A DNA stretch of 41,845 bases from an uncultured Planctomycetaceae bacterium (GTDB lineage: Bacteria; Planctomycetota; Planctomycetia; Planctomycetales; Planctomycetaceae), in contig CAIYBH010000264.1 in NCBI GenBank assembly GCA_903924405.1, forward strand, positions 1-41,845, given 5' to 3'. Position numbers and translations under genes: made by a program. The notes under the pieces were generated by a model. That model was not told the DNA's origin and searched no databases. It saw only the letters and a list, made by a program, of their open reading frames with translations. Below are positions 22,787 to 32,604 of this stretch, piece by piece. The stretch's first letter is position 1; each line of letters starts with the position of its first letter.

Positions 22787-24631
22787 TCAACGAGCCGCAG
22801 CCTGAGCCGGAACAGCTTTGATCTCCGCCTGCTTCAGCAGCTCCTGCAGATCTATCCGGACATACGGCATCTCAGCCGCAGGTCGACTGTGACTGGCGTT
22901 GGCCACATACAACAGACCGTCCTGAGGTACGAAGAGCACGTTGTGCAGATTGGACTGCATCGCCACTGGACGACTCATCAGCCACTGCCCCAGCTCTGTG
23001 TCAATCTGGCCATGCTTCTCCGTCACTCGCCGACGCAACTCCTCCAGTCGACTGCCGGCCGAAAGCACGACCGCATCACGGATTCCTGCCCCCAGCCGCT
23101 CATGCCCCTCGCCCGCCTCAATAAACTCAATCGACTCCGGCGTTGCAGCTACACCGACCGCCTGATTCGTTTCACCGTCCGCAAACACGTAATAGTACTC
23201 ACAGGTACGCGGACTGTTTCTCCACAAATCCTGCACTTCAGCCAGCGTGTCACACTCCTCAAGTGCACGGCGCATCAGCGTGGCCATGGGCGCTCCGTCC
23301 CAAAGGCCTTCCCCGCGTCCACCCATTTCGCCCAGCGAAATCTTCTCCGCATTCATGCCGCTGACACTGCCAATAAACGCCGCATAGCCCACGTTCGCAA
23401 AGGCAAAGTGCCCCGCCGGTCGCACAATGAACGTCGTGGCAGCATCCTGCAGCCCAATCGTCGTCATGTAGTCCAGAACACGGCCGTGATACAACTTGCC
23501 ATCTTTTGTCGCTGATCCGAAGACAGCAAACCCGGAGCAATGAAACAGTTCCGGGAAAACATTCAGGACCTGCAGCGTCTCAGCTTCATATCCAAGCGCC
23601 ACGGCCAGCGCCTCTGTTTCCTGTTTGTGACGCTCCGGAATATGCGGCGACAATCGCGCATAGGCATCCTGAAGGTCCTGCCGAAACCAGCGCCCCGTGC
23701 GAATCACATTCGCCGTCCCGAAGGAATACAGCACCGACTCAATACAACGACGCGACTCTTCCGGCAGCAACCGGCCATGCGCCGTCCCCATCTGCTCAGG
23801 AGTCCCCCACAGCGTCACAACACGCTGACCGTCAATCCACTGCAGTGTCCCGTGTTCCGCCGTACGAGCACTCTCGGCAGGCTCGGTGAGCGACTGGCCG
23901 GGCTTGAGGATTTCCGTGGCCCGTCGGATCCCGCGGACAAACGTGCGTTCCAGCTCTCCCCGGTCCAGCTCAGTCACACGGTAACCCGGCAATTCCGCAG
24001 CCTCCGCAGTCCCCACAGTTGTCGTCGTTACCAACTGCACCTGCACATCACCCGATTTCAACTCGACCGTTCCCGCCTGAGGAAACGTGAGCTCCGTGTT
24101 GCCGGTCACCCACTTGCCGGTCGCGGAGGTCAATTCCAGCTTGGCAATGCCGGCGAAGGACTTCAATGTTTCTTCAATGTTGTCGTTGCCCAGCAACGCC
24201 AACCCGAGATTCAGAAAACTCAGGTCCGCCGCCGGGGAAATCAGTCGCTGCATCAGACCGGCCGGCGCTAACTGGTCCTCCGCCGGAACCGCCCCTCGCC
24301 CGACAAACCCGGTGCCATGCCGCGGCAGAGCAAGGAATGTGACGTCGTCCCGCCGACGAAGAATGATCGCATACTCCTCATGATCCAATGACAGATCAAA
24401 ACTGCTGTCACTGTATCGCACCAGATTCACCGCAACCTTCTGCCCACGTCCATCGATCGGCAACTGCACAGATCCCGTGAGCCCGAACTGGCGGTGCTGC
24501 CCTCCAAGAATCATAGCCAGAGGCTTGATTCCACCCACCAGATCCTTCGTTGGCTCCGCAGCACCGACCGAGGAGGGAACCAGCAAGGCTGCCGTCAGCA
24601 GCCACAACAGAAAACAGGTACGCAGCAACAT
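22787..24631 (-). CDS. secreted C45-type autoproteolytic acyltransferase/hydrolase
   Basis: A 614-residue exported protein. Residues 1-25 (MLLRTCFLLWLLTAALLVPS...) are a signal peptide, and the ATG at 24631 follows GAGGAAACACG. The first 250 residues form an unassigned domain of beta-rich character. The C-terminal 330 residues resemble the Ntn-hydrolase family of isopenicillin-N acyltransferase (peptidase C45): GTAHGRLLPEE, then FPELFHCSGFAVFGSATKDG, where His-Cys marks the self-cleavage site and Cys becomes the N-terminal nucleophile, followed by YHGRVLDYMTTIGL. In this family the enzyme cuts amide bonds or transfers acyl groups. The substrate is unknown here. It is odd in having the large N-terminal domain. 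Confidence 0.82.
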   Translation of the reverse strand: MLLRTCFLLWLLTAALLVPSSVGAAEPTKDLVGGIKPLAMILGGQHRQFGLTGSVQLPIDGRGQKVAVNLVRYSDSSFDLSLDHEEYAIILRRRDDVTFLALPRHGTGFVGRGAVPAEDQLAPAGLMQRLISPAADLSFLNLGLALLGNDNIEETLKSFAGIAKLELTSATGKWVTGNTELTFPQAGTVELKSGDVQVQLVTTTTVGTAEAAELPGYRVTELDRGELERTFVRGIRRATEILKPGQSLTEPAESARTAEHGTLQWIDGQRVVTLWGTPEQMGTAHGRLLPEESRRCIESVLYSFGTANVIRTGRWFRQDLQDAYARLSPHIPERHKQETEALAVALGYEAETLQVLNVFPELFHCSGFAVFGSATKDGKLYHGRVLDYMTTIGLQDAATTFIVRPAGHFAFANVGYAAFIGSVSGMNAEKISLGEMGGRGEGLWDGAPMATLMRRALEECDTLAEVQDLWRNSPRTCEYYYVFADGETNQAVGVAATPESIEFIEAGEGHERLGAGIRDAVVLSAGSRLEELRRRVTEKHGQIDTELGQWLMSRPVAMQSNLHNVLFVPQDGLLYVANASHSRPAAEMPYVRIDLQELLKQAEIKAVPAQAAAR

Positions 24632-25215
24632 CGTGTTTCCTCGACAGACAGTAAATCCACAGTGCTGAGAGAACTTCGTCCGACAGATGAGAGCAAGCCG
24701 GGAGCCATCCACGTTGTCGGGACCGCCCGCCCTGCCCCACCGTGCCCCGGTGCGCAGGAACAACATCGCCGGAATTTCCCAACCGCCCAACGGTCGGATA
24801 AGCCCGACCCACAGTATAAGTGCAGACCTTCAACACTCGCCAGTCCGCTCCCGGGATTTCATCCCTCCCCAACGCACCTCCGCTCCCCCGTCCGGCCGGC
24901 AAAATTTTGGGGCCGGCACATTTTTGGGAGGGCGAAATTTTTGGGAGGGCGAAGTTCCACCTGAGCCGCAAACCCCTCGGGGAGGGCGAAGTTCCACCTG
25001 AGCCGCAACACTCAAACAACCTCCACGTTGGCCGCAAACCTCACACAACGTCCTCCTTCACCGCGCCCCTCCACCCGGATTCCACCCGCTCCGTTACCCA
25101 TCCCCCGCTGCCGGCGCGATCCGCAAAGTTCGCCTGACCCGTTCGATTTTTTCGTTTTGACTGCAACATGACCGCTGAAACCGATAAACTCTGAGTCGCC
25201 GGAACTTTTCCCGGA
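24632..25215. other. divergent intergenic region with GGGAGGGCGAAG repeats
   Basis: About 580 bases between the acyltransferase gene and the 1484-residue gene. It contains a cluster of short G-rich repeats (24921-25008) described separately. No coding frame has a plausible start and composition. Promoters for both flanking genes should lie here, but none is clear. Confidence 0.5.
24921..25008 (+). repeat. cluster of GGGAGGGCGAA repeats, two full 29-bp copies
   Basis: The 11-mer GGGAGGGCGAA occurs at 24926, 24943 and 24980. The last two copies extend to an identical 29-bp unit (24943-24971 and 24980-25008) that continues GTTCCACCTGAGCCGCAA. The first two copies share a TTTTT prefix. Repeats of the general form GGGAGGGCGA(G/A)G..CC..C(T)GAGCCGC are familiar from several planctomycete genomes, where they are dispersed and intergenic. 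Confidence 0.7.
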
Positions 25216-28200
25216 ATGACAGCGTCTCCGTTTCTGAGTCAGGTCTCTTCCCTTCTTCCCTGGGAACCGATAGCCGTGGCAACCGTGTCAGAAAACAGCA
25301 GACACTCATACGTCGATCCCGACCAGTTCGTACGTTTTCAACTGGATCAAACCCGCCGTCGCATCAAGTCCAACGATCTGATGGTTGCTCTGGTGCTGGC
25401 AGGCCTGCTGCTTGTGGGCTATGTGCTGGTCTTCACACTGCTGGACCACTGGGTGATCGCCGGAGGCTTCCGCCCGGTCACAAGACTCGTGCTGCTCAGC
25501 CTCGTCGTGATCACGCTGGTCGCCATTCTCTACCGCAGCGTGCTGCGCCGCCTGGATTCCCAGGTCAACCCCCTGTTTGCAGCCCGCGTTCTGGATCAAA
25601 GTCATGCGGATCCCGATGGCAGTCTTCTGACTCTCGTGGACCTGCAGGTCGCCGGTCGACAACCCGGTGCTGTCATTCAAAAGACACTCGAAAAACGCGC
25701 TGCTCTGCAACTGGTTCAGGTGCATGTGGAAGAAGCCGTCGATCGTCGCAGCCTCATTCGCCTCGGAACCGCTCTGTTTCTGCTGGTCCTGCTGACCTGC
25801 CTCTACGCGGTTCTCAGCCCCAAGTCCATCAGCCTGCTGCGGCCTCTGACTCTCGCCAATACGCACGTCGCCACGCGCACAGTTCTGGAATCCATTCTGC
25901 CGGGAAACGCATCCGTTCCCGCAGGCACCCACCTGCAGTTTCAGGTTGATGTCGCCGGAATCATCCCGCCGGATGTCCGTGTCCTCTACACCACCACCGA
26001 CCGCCGCTTTGTCGACGAACCTCTGACCATGCAGGCCACAGAGGATGATCGCCGATTCCAGGTGGTCCTTCCCGGGGAATCCAATCGCGGTGTGCGACAG
26101 GATCTCCAGTACCGCATCGTCGCCGGTGATGCCAGCAGCGAACTCTTTCAGATTCGCGTCATCCAGCCACCTTCTGCCCAGGTGACCAGCATCCGATATC
26201 AGTTTCCGGACTACATGAAACTGCCAGACCGCGTCGAACAGTCCGGCATGATCGACGCATGGCAGGACACGTCCGCCACCATCACAGCCGAAAGCAACGT
26301 GCCCCTGCGGTCCGCCGTCCTGCAACTTTCCGACGAACCATCCTTCGCCTCACAAACCACAGAACTCCCGGTAACGGTCGATCAAACAAAGCTCTCGGCC
26401 AAACTGAAACTGCAGAGTCGGGAAGACGGCACGTTCCCCAGGTACTATCGGATTCAGGTGACGGACTTCGAAAACCATCAGGATCCAGAACCCGTCGTTT
26501 ACACCATCGACGTCCAGCAGGATCAGGCACCCGTCGTTCGTCTGCTTGATCCATCCCGCGATTTGCAGGTCGCAGCCAACGCCATCGTCCCCCTGCTGGT
26601 CGAAGCCGAAGACCCCGATTTCCTGCTGCGCAATGTCTCACTGCACTACGCCGTCAACGGTCAACCACGGCAGCCCGCAGAATTCCTGATGGATGCTTCC
26701 TCCTCCGGTTTCGTGAAACGCTGGGCAGGTTCCTGGGAATTTCAACTGGCCCTGCTCCGCCTGAAACCCGGTGACATCGTTTCCTATCACATCGAAGCCC
26801 GTGACAATCGACCTCCTCTCGGAAACGTCGGACGCACCGGGGAACTGAACCTGCGCATCGAAGCCGAACTGCCCGATGACAAAGTCCGTCAGCAATTGGC
26901 GCAGGATCGCGAGATGCAGGAACAACAACTGCGCGATCGCCGCGAGCGACAGCAACAAACCGGCGAACTGGCTCAGCAGACTTCCCCGCAGGAAGCCTCC
27001 GAACAGCCACAGTCCGGAAACTCCACCACCGAATCCGCCAACCAGACGGCCTCCACACAGCCCTCCGACCCCCGGCAATCTGCAGCGTCCGACCAGACGT
27101 CCGGCAATCGTCCCGACCCGAATTCCACCAGAACTCCCCAGGATTCTGCTCCTCCGGAACCACAGACGTCCGACAGCACACCGCCCGAAAATCAGCCCAA
27201 ACCTCCCGCAGATTCTCCCCAGCGTCAGCCCGTGCAGGATGACGAAGCCCTGCAACGCCTGATCGAATCCATGAATCAACAGCCGGAATCCGACACCAAC
27301 AACTCACCATCGGCATCCGAAAATCCTGCTTCGTCCAGTGCCGAACGCAAAACCAACGGCTCTCGAACTCCCGATGCTGCGTCCAACAGTCAACAGTCTC
27401 CAAACGGTGAGACGTCCGGCTCCGAACAGCAGGCCACCCCTCAGAATTCACCCGACAATAACACCTCGTCAGCTCTCACAACTCCCGACAGGAACAGCCC
27501 GCAACCATCCGCAACAAAGAACGATTCCTCCGCAAACACCGCTGATCCTTCAGCTCCTTTGCCGCAGGACAATGCCCCGGACAAACCTATGCCCGGTCAG
27601 CAACCCAACTCCGATTCCAACGCGCCAGACACCACCAATCCGCAACCAGCAGAAATGCCCGGTGCCGCAGCCACGTCCCCCTCAACCAACACCCCCGAAC
27701 CATCCGCTGGAAACACACCAGACAAAACGACGTCTCCAGAAGCACAAACAGCCGAAGCCAACAGCCCTGACGACCAGGATGCCGCTGCAGAAAAGCCCCC
27801 GACCGGCGATTCCAGGGGAAAAACCGATCAACCCGGAACGTCCAGCAAACGTGGACCACAGGATCCCACGCAACCCGATGCTGCCGCCGAAAAAATGCAG
27901 CCCGAAAACGCACAGCCAGGGACTACAGAACCCAACACACAACCTGGCCAGGAAGCCACACAACGACCCGGGCAGAACAAACAGGACGCCCCCAAAAAGA
28001 ACACCCCGGAACCTGGCAAGGGATCAAAGTCCGGCAACAACACGACTGAATCGCCGCAGAACGACGCGTCACCTGAGAACACCAGCGAAAAGTCCACAGA
28101 ACAACCCGATCCCGGCAGCGACAACCCCTCGACGTCGCCTTCCGGAAAACTATCCGACGGCAACAACTCGGCCCCCAGCGGCGACTCAACCACAAATCCA

Positions 28201-29670
28201 TCCGGCGACAGTCAGCCACAAGGCTCAGACGGACAGCCCTCGTCCTCTCCTTCCCCATCCGAGGGGAACAACAACGACGGCAAGGGGAACAACTCCGACG
28301 GCAATGCCAGCCAGAGCCGCCAGGCTCCTGCCGGTCAGTCCGGTGCCTCAGCCGCCCCCTCCAAAACCGGCTCTAAGGCCGCAGGCTCGCAGAAATCCGG
28401 TGGCGGAGCTGCCGCGGGGGGCAGTTCGCAAAACGGCAATTCCTCGCCGGATAATGCCACGGAAAGCGCTTCGTCCGACGAACAGAAGTCGGGCAATTCC
28501 GCTGCCCGGAACCCCGGAAACGCTGATCCGCAGAAAAACGGCAACAACAAGGCCGCCAAAAACGGCAAGTCCTCTCCCAATTCCACCACACCAAAGGCTC
28601 CGAATGGAGACGCTACCAACGACTCCGAAACGGTGACCGAAAACGACCCGGCCTCAGGCACACCCTCCGACCGAAAGGCCTCCGACAAACCCCAGAACAC
28701 AAAGGGAACCGGAAAGCAGGCCAGCAAGGCCGGCCAGCCCTCTCCGGACGATCCCTCGGCAGATTCACAGCCAGGTGCCGACGCGCAGTCCGGCAACAAA
28801 TCCTCTCAGCAAGGTAATCCACAAAGAAACTCCGACAAGCAGGACTCCGCACCAGAAGAATCGTCAGCGGAACAGCCCGAGTCGACAGCGGAGGATCAGT
28901 CCGGAAATCAGAAATCGGGCGGGCAATCCGGCAGTCAGCAAAAGTCTGATAGCGGTGGCGAAGGCGGCGCCCGGAAGGCCGGTGCCCAGCAGTCCGGCGG
29001 CGGCAAACAGCCTGGGGGCGGTGGCAAAGGCGCGATCGGCACACCGGGTGCCACAGGAGGCGTTCAGGCCGGCTCCGGGGCTGCACCGGAATCCCAGCCA
29101 GCGTCCGATGACGGCCGCGGCGAAGATCCACCTCCCGCGACTTCTCCACAACCCGGAAAACAGGCCGGTGGCGCCCCCGATGCGGACAACGAAAAACCCG
29201 CGGCACAGGACGACAATGCCGCGTCGTCGGGACCATCGGAAACACCACCCATGGAACCAGCACAGCAGCCCAGTGATGCGGAAGTGGACAACGCCGCCCG
29301 CGCCGCCGGGCTCGCCCTCAAACGTCTGCAGAAGGAACTGGACCGCGGTGAAGTTGACCAGAAACTCCTTGATCAACTGGGCTGGACCAAAGCCGAGCTG
29401 GAAGCGTTTACGCGGCGCATGCAACAGCAATTGCAGGAACGTGAACTGAATGATCAGCAACTGCGCGAAAAGAGCCTCTCGCGGAAATCCTTCGAGGAAA
29501 TGCTGCGCAGCCTCGACGTGCAGTCCCAGGGAAAAACTCGCACGGGAACCACAGCACGCGACCGGGATCGCCAGGACACTACCGGGCGTCAATCCACACC
29601 GCCGGCAAGATACCGCAACAGTTTTGACGCCTACCAGCGGTCACTCTCCGGCGGCAACTCCTCCCCCTGA
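25216..29670 (+). CDS. giant membrane-anchored protein with a 780-residue low-complexity linker
   Basis: A 1484-residue protein. The N-terminal 200 residues carry three membrane segments (LMVALVLAGLLLVGYVLVF, VLLSLVVITLVAILY, GTALFLLVLLTCLYAVLSP). Residues about 220-570 form beta-rich, Ig-like repeats (for example VRVLYTTTDRRFVDEPLTM, VRLLDPSRDLQVAANAIVPL). Residues about 575-1350 are low complexity, made almost entirely of Ser, Pro, Gln, Asn, Gly, Asp, Thr and Lys. The last 130 residues are helical and charged (AEVDNAARAAGLALKRLQKE). The plan parallels the minus-strand gene at 35227, so the two are probably paralogous envelope proteins (DUF4175-like, a planctomycete type). No catalytic motif was seen. 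Start codon uncertain: GTG at 25276 or 25285 are alternatives. Confidence 0.85.
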   Translation: MTASPFLSQVSSLLPWEPIAVATVSENSRHSYVDPDQFVRFQLDQTRRRIKSNDLMVALVLAGLLLVGYVLVFTLLDHWVIAGGFRPVTRLVLLSLVVITLVAILYRSVLRRLDSQVNPLFAARVLDQSHADPDGSLLTLVDLQVAGRQPGAVIQKTLEKRAALQLVQVHVEEAVDRRSLIRLGTALFLLVLLTCLYAVLSPKSISLLRPLTLANTHVATRTVLESILPGNASVPAGTHLQFQVDVAGIIPPDVRVLYTTTDRRFVDEPLTMQATEDDRRFQVVLPGESNRGVRQDLQYRIVAGDASSELFQIRVIQPPSAQVTSIRYQFPDYMKLPDRVEQSGMIDAWQDTSATITAESNVPLRSAVLQLSDEPSFASQTTELPVTVDQTKLSAKLKLQSREDGTFPRYYRIQVTDFENHQDPEPVVYTIDVQQDQAPVVRLLDPSRDLQVAANAIVPLLVEAEDPDFLLRNVSLHYAVNGQPRQPAEFLMDASSSGFVKRWAGSWEFQLALLRLKPGDIVSYHIEARDNRPPLGNVGRTGELNLRIEAELPDDKVRQQLAQDREMQEQQLRDRRERQQQTGELAQQTSPQEASEQPQSGNSTTESANQTASTQPSDPRQSAASDQTSGNRPDPNSTRTPQDSAPPEPQTSDSTPPENQPKPPADSPQRQPVQDDEALQRLIESMNQQPESDTNNSPSASENPASSSAERKTNGSRTPDAASNSQQSPNGETSGSEQQATPQNSPDNNTSSALTTPDRNSPQPSATKNDSSANTADPSAPLPQDNAPDKPMPGQQPNSDSNAPDTTNPQPAEMPGAAATSPSTNTPEPSAGNTPDKTTSPEAQTAEANSPDDQDAAAEKPPTGDSRGKTDQPGTSSKRGPQDPTQPDAAAEKMQPENAQPGTTEPNTQPGQEATQRPGQNKQDAPKKNTPEPGKGSKSGNNTTESPQNDASPENTSEKSTEQPDPGSDNPSTSPSGKLSDGNNSAPSGDSTTNPSGDSQPQGSDGQPSSSPSPSEGNNNDGKGNNSDGNASQSRQAPAGQSGASAAPSKTGSKAAGSQKSGGGAAAGGSSQNGNSSPDNATESASSDEQKSGNSAARNPGNADPQKNGNNKAAKNGKSSPNSTTPKAPNGDATNDSETVTENDPASGTPSDRKASDKPQNTKGTGKQASKAGQPSPDDPSADSQPGADAQSGNKSSQQGNPQRNSDKQDSAPEESSAEQPESTAEDQSGNQKSGGQSGSQQKSDSGGEGGARKAGAQQSGGGKQPGGGGKGAIGTPGATGGVQAGSGAAPESQPASDDGRGEDPPPATSPQPGKQAGGAPDADNEKPAAQDDNAASSGPSETPPMEPAQQPSDAEVDNAARAAGLALKRLQKELDRGEVDQKLLDQLGWTKAELEAFTRRMQQQLQERELNDQQLREKSLSRKSFEEMLRSLDVQSQGKTRTGTTARDRDRQDTTGRQSTPPARYRNSFDAYQRSLSGGNSSP

Positions 29671-29798
29671 CCAGTTCACACCGATCAACCGAAACCCGTG
29701 GCCGCTAATTCGGCCCCCCCCCCTCCAACAACCGAAACCGCATCGGTATCCGGTGTCCGTGTCCAGCGGGGCCTCAATCCTGCGATCGCCCACCGAGC

Positions 29799-29828
29799 AA
29801 AAAAAGACGCCGCAGAATCTGCGGCGTC
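29799..29828 (-). terminator. Rho-independent terminator
   Basis: GACGCCGCAG (29806-29815) and CTGCGGCGTC (29819-29828) form a perfect 10-bp stem with a 3-base loop. On the minus strand it is followed by TTTTTTT (29805-29799). It ends the small acidic-protein gene at 29858 and may also insulate it from the convergent giant gene. Confidence 0.92.
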
Positions 29829-29857
29829 GCTGCGTTTGAACAGGCCGATACAGCCTC

Positions 29858-30169
29858 TCACGCGAGATCGAATGTCTCTGAACTGTCGTCGTTCAGATCG
29901 TCTTCCACAATCAGATTGCCAACACTGCCCGGTCCATGGTCGTAGCAGTCGTCTTCGTGCCACAGCGGCAATCCTGCGGCATAGCGAGCCGCCAGCATCA
30001 TGACCTTCTCTTCTGAACCAGGCTTGGCAGCCGTCGGCGAGGAAGGATCCACGCCAAGGGATTTCAGCTCTTCTTCAAATCCCGCGTCAAGATCGCTGAG
30101 AAACTCATAGCCCTCGATGTCGGACAGTGATTCAAGACCTTCATCCGCTTCAGAATAGCGAGACAGCAT
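29858..30169 (-). CDS. small acidic hypothetical protein, 103 residues
   Basis: Starts MLSRYSEADEGLESLSDIEG with GGAG eight bases before the ATG at 30169. About a quarter of the residues are Asp or Glu. No membrane segment or signal peptide is visible. The middle contains KVMMLAARYAAGLPLWHEDD and the end LIVEDDLNDDSSETFDLA. No family is recognised. The strong terminator directly after the stop and the good ribosome site support a real, separately transcribed gene. Confidence 0.75.
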   Translation of the reverse strand: MLSRYSEADEGLESLSDIEGYEFLSDLDAGFEEELKSLGVDPSSPTAAKPGSEEKVMMLAARYAAGLPLWHEDDCYDHGPGSVGNLIVEDDLNDDSSETFDLA

Positions 30170-30817
30170 TCAATAGCTCCAGTGGTAACAAACAGCGAAA
30201 AAACGGCGAGCATTTTTCCTTCCCTGGAGTTCTGCGTGCAAAGCCCACGTCAGACCGTTTCACAGAACCGGCGCCCGGATCTGTCAGAAGGACTGCAGGT
30301 GTAGGTTTTGCGAGGGGATGCCGAGCAAACAGATGAACTCTGTCAACTCAACGGCCGAATCCTTTCGGTGGCGGATTTTTCAGTCCGGCGGACCCATTGT
30401 CAACAAAAATTCGCAATTCAGGGGCCCGATTCCATTGAACTTCCCACGATGGATTTCAGAGATCGAGAATATCGGCCTCGTGCCTTCCCAAATCTGCACA
30501 TCTTTCCTGTCTCGTCCCTTTTCATTACCACCCTGGCTCCCACCCCGTTCTCCGTCCGCAAAACAATCCCACACGCCCCAGTCCGAAAGGTTACACCAGC
30601 GTCCACAACCGGCCCCACAAAACCACAGCCGTGCACCCCCACCCGCTGACAACCCACCACAAGCCATCACCAGCCAACACGGTCGCCACCCACGGCCTCC
30701 GACAATTCGTTATCCCCAATCCCACTGGCGAACTTCCCAGACATCAGGCCAACCGCTCTAACCCCTCAATTCAGGGAGCAATAACCATTCGCCGACGTTC
30801 TCCGTCTCTCCTGCGAA
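30170..30817. other. 650-base gap without a recognisable gene
   Basis: Lies between the small acidic gene and the last of the three paralogous membrane genes, all on the minus strand. Open frames exist in both directions but they are Pro/Arg/His-rich and lack ribosome sites. No fourth paralogue of the membrane family, repeat or terminator was found on inspection. The promoter of the acidic gene should be near 30170-30250. Confidence 0.5.
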
Positions 30818-31576
30818 TCAACCCCAAACCCTGTCCGCCCCACTCGCGCCACCGCCAACAGTCCCCACGTCCGGCGATTTCGATGACTCAGGTGACAACT
30901 GCTCTAGAAAAACCGGAGTGAAACCCGTGATGTGAAATCGACCGTCGGGAAATTGCTGACAGGACAATCGCCCACCTCGGAAGTACATCCGATTGATCAC
31001 AAACTGCAAAACGAACACCAGAAACAAACTCAGATTTGCAACGGTGTCCGACCACGTCATCCGTATCACCAAGCTCAGCAGCAGTCCACACATTGGCATC
31101 AGCCGGAGCCACGTCAGTAACTTCAGCCGCCCGGTCGTGACAAACCCAGTCAACTTGCACGTCACGGGCTGTGCCACACGTCGCTGCCATAGATAAACAA
31201 GGACAAACACCAGTACCAGCGTCAGGGCCATGGTCAGCACACCCACACTCAATCCCGTCACCGCTCCCAGTCGCAGCGAAACACCACCCGCCGCAATCAG
31301 AATCAACAGCCCGATCAGCACACCTTTGAAAATTCGCCCCAGACTCCCCGCGCGATTCCCCGCCATGTCAATCAGCGTCATCGGAAATGGACTCAGCCCC
31401 GTCGGCCGGCCAGTATGCAGACAGTACGCAGGCAGCCTCAGACCACTGCGACACAACAGTCCACCACCGTGCAGTTCAAAGTCCCCATGCTCAACCACCG
31501 CCTCCGCTCCCGCGTCAGCCATCGGTTCCAGTGATGTCATGACCTCGTACGGATTCTCATCAGCAGGCATCACCAT
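30818..31576 (-). CDS. four-pass membrane protein, tandem paralogue 3
   Basis: A 252-residue protein starting MVMPADENPYEVMTSLEPMA. After a cytosolic head it shows the family motif LLCRSGLRLPAYCLHTGRPT, then four membrane segments (IFKGVLIGLLILIAAGGVSL, VGVLTMALTLVLVFVLVYLW, LMPMCGLLLSLVIRM, LSLFLVFVLQFVI) with CKLTGFVTTG between segments two and three. The C-terminal motif is LSCQQFPDGRFHITGFTP. All three elements recur in the two upstream neighbours. It is closest to the middle copy (shared CRSGLRLP..CLHTG). Function unknown. The paired Cys in the head could bind metal or form a disulphide. Confidence 0.82.
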   Translation of the reverse strand: MVMPADENPYEVMTSLEPMADAGAEAVVEHGDFELHGGGLLCRSGLRLPAYCLHTGRPTGLSPFPMTLIDMAGNRAGSLGRIFKGVLIGLLILIAAGGVSLRLGAVTGLSVGVLTMALTLVLVFVLVYLWQRRVAQPVTCKLTGFVTTGRLKLLTWLRLMPMCGLLLSLVIRMTWSDTVANLSLFLVFVLQFVINRMYFRGGRLSCQQFPDGRFHITGFTPVFLEQLSPESSKSPDVGTVGGGASGADRVWG

Positions 31577-31721
31577 CCACGTTGCCTTTCTTCAGAACCG
31601 CCACCGTCGCCGGATTTAATGACGCTCAGGCCGAAAACACAGGCTGAACCCTGATCCTTCACTGGAATTAACACCACCGACTCCGATTGCCACTTTCAGC
31701 ATCTGACAACCCGAGCACCGC

Positions 31722-32468
31722 TCATTCCATCTGCCCTTTCTCACGCTGAACTTCCAGACGTCGCCAGTACCCAGGTGCAAATCCTGTAACCAGAAAACGC
31801 CCATCGGGAAGCCGCTGACAATTCAAACGCGTTCCACTCCAGAACATCCTCGTCAATATGATCTGCAACAGCCAGAGGCCCACCCAGCAACTCATCAGCA
31901 AATACAGCCGTTGCAGGGCCAGTTGCGTGAATGAACTCACTAAGATCAGCACCGCCGGCAGTGTGCCAACAATAATGCTCATACGATATCGAAAGCGACT
32001 GACAAACCCAGTCAGGCGACAGACCGGCAGTACCGACCGTGACTTCGCGTTTTTACGTGAAAACCACAGCATAACGCTCACCCCCCCCATCACCAGCACT
32101 GCCACAGTGACGACGAGGCCTCCGCTCACACCAGACAGGGCCGAAATCCCCAGAGTCAGCAGAACAGCCACCACAACGGCCGTCAAACCTATACGAACGC
32201 CCCGCAGCACTCTTCCTATGATGCTGCTGCTCCCGAGAACGCTCAAATCCACCAGATTGATCACCATCGGTTTCAGGGGCGACTCGCCGCCGGTGTGCAG
32301 ACACCATTCCGGAAGGCGCAGTCCACTGCGACACACAATTCCCCGTTCCACCACTTCAAATTCCGTGTGCTCCGAAATCGGCAGGTCCATATCAGGCACA
32401 CTCCGCTCCGTGTCATGCATCGGCAGCACCGCAAACGGATTATCATCGTTCCTGTTCTGAATATTCAC
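31722..32468 (-). CDS. four-pass membrane protein, tandem paralogue 2
   Basis: A 248-residue protein. The GTG at 32468 is preferred to an in-frame ATG at 32492 because GGGAG lies seven bases upstream and the resulting N-terminus (MNIQNRNDDNPFAV) aligns with ADENPYEV of the next paralogue. Family motifs: IVCRSGLRLPEWCLHTGG, CRLTGFVSRF and LNCQRLPDGRFLVTGFAP, with four hydrophobic segments between them (for example IGLTAVVVAVLLTLGISAL, LVVTVAVLVMGGVSVMLWF). It lies 136 bases after the first copy and 145 bases before the third. Function unknown. Confidence 0.82.
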   Translation of the reverse strand: MNIQNRNDDNPFAVLPMHDTERSVPDMDLPISEHTEFEVVERGIVCRSGLRLPEWCLHTGGESPLKPMVINLVDLSVLGSSSIIGRVLRGVRIGLTAVVVAVLLTLGISALSGVSGGLVVTVAVLVMGGVSVMLWFSRKNAKSRSVLPVCRLTGFVSRFRYRMSIIVGTLPAVLILVSSFTQLALQRLYLLMSCWVGLWLLQIILTRMFWSGTRLNCQRLPDGRFLVTGFAPGYWRRLEVQREKGQME

Positions 32469-32604
32469 CCGCTGCTCTCCCACTGCCAGCATGGCCCAGC
32501 TTCAATCTCGTTCAGCACGTCAGACACAGGTTCCGCCACGCGAAGCCCCCCGGCCCTCCGGACACTGATCAGCCCCGCCACAGTAATACTCGGTCCATTC
32601 CGAT

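Noticed and set aside
24921-25008. Repeat cluster considered as a CRISPR array
   Set aside because: Unit spacing is irregular (17 then 37 bases), there are only two full units and no cas gene is nearby.
27338-28636. 432-codon frame inside the giant gene
   Set aside because: It is a Pro/Thr/Arg-rich alternate frame of the low-complexity linker. The main frame is continuous from 25216 to 29670.
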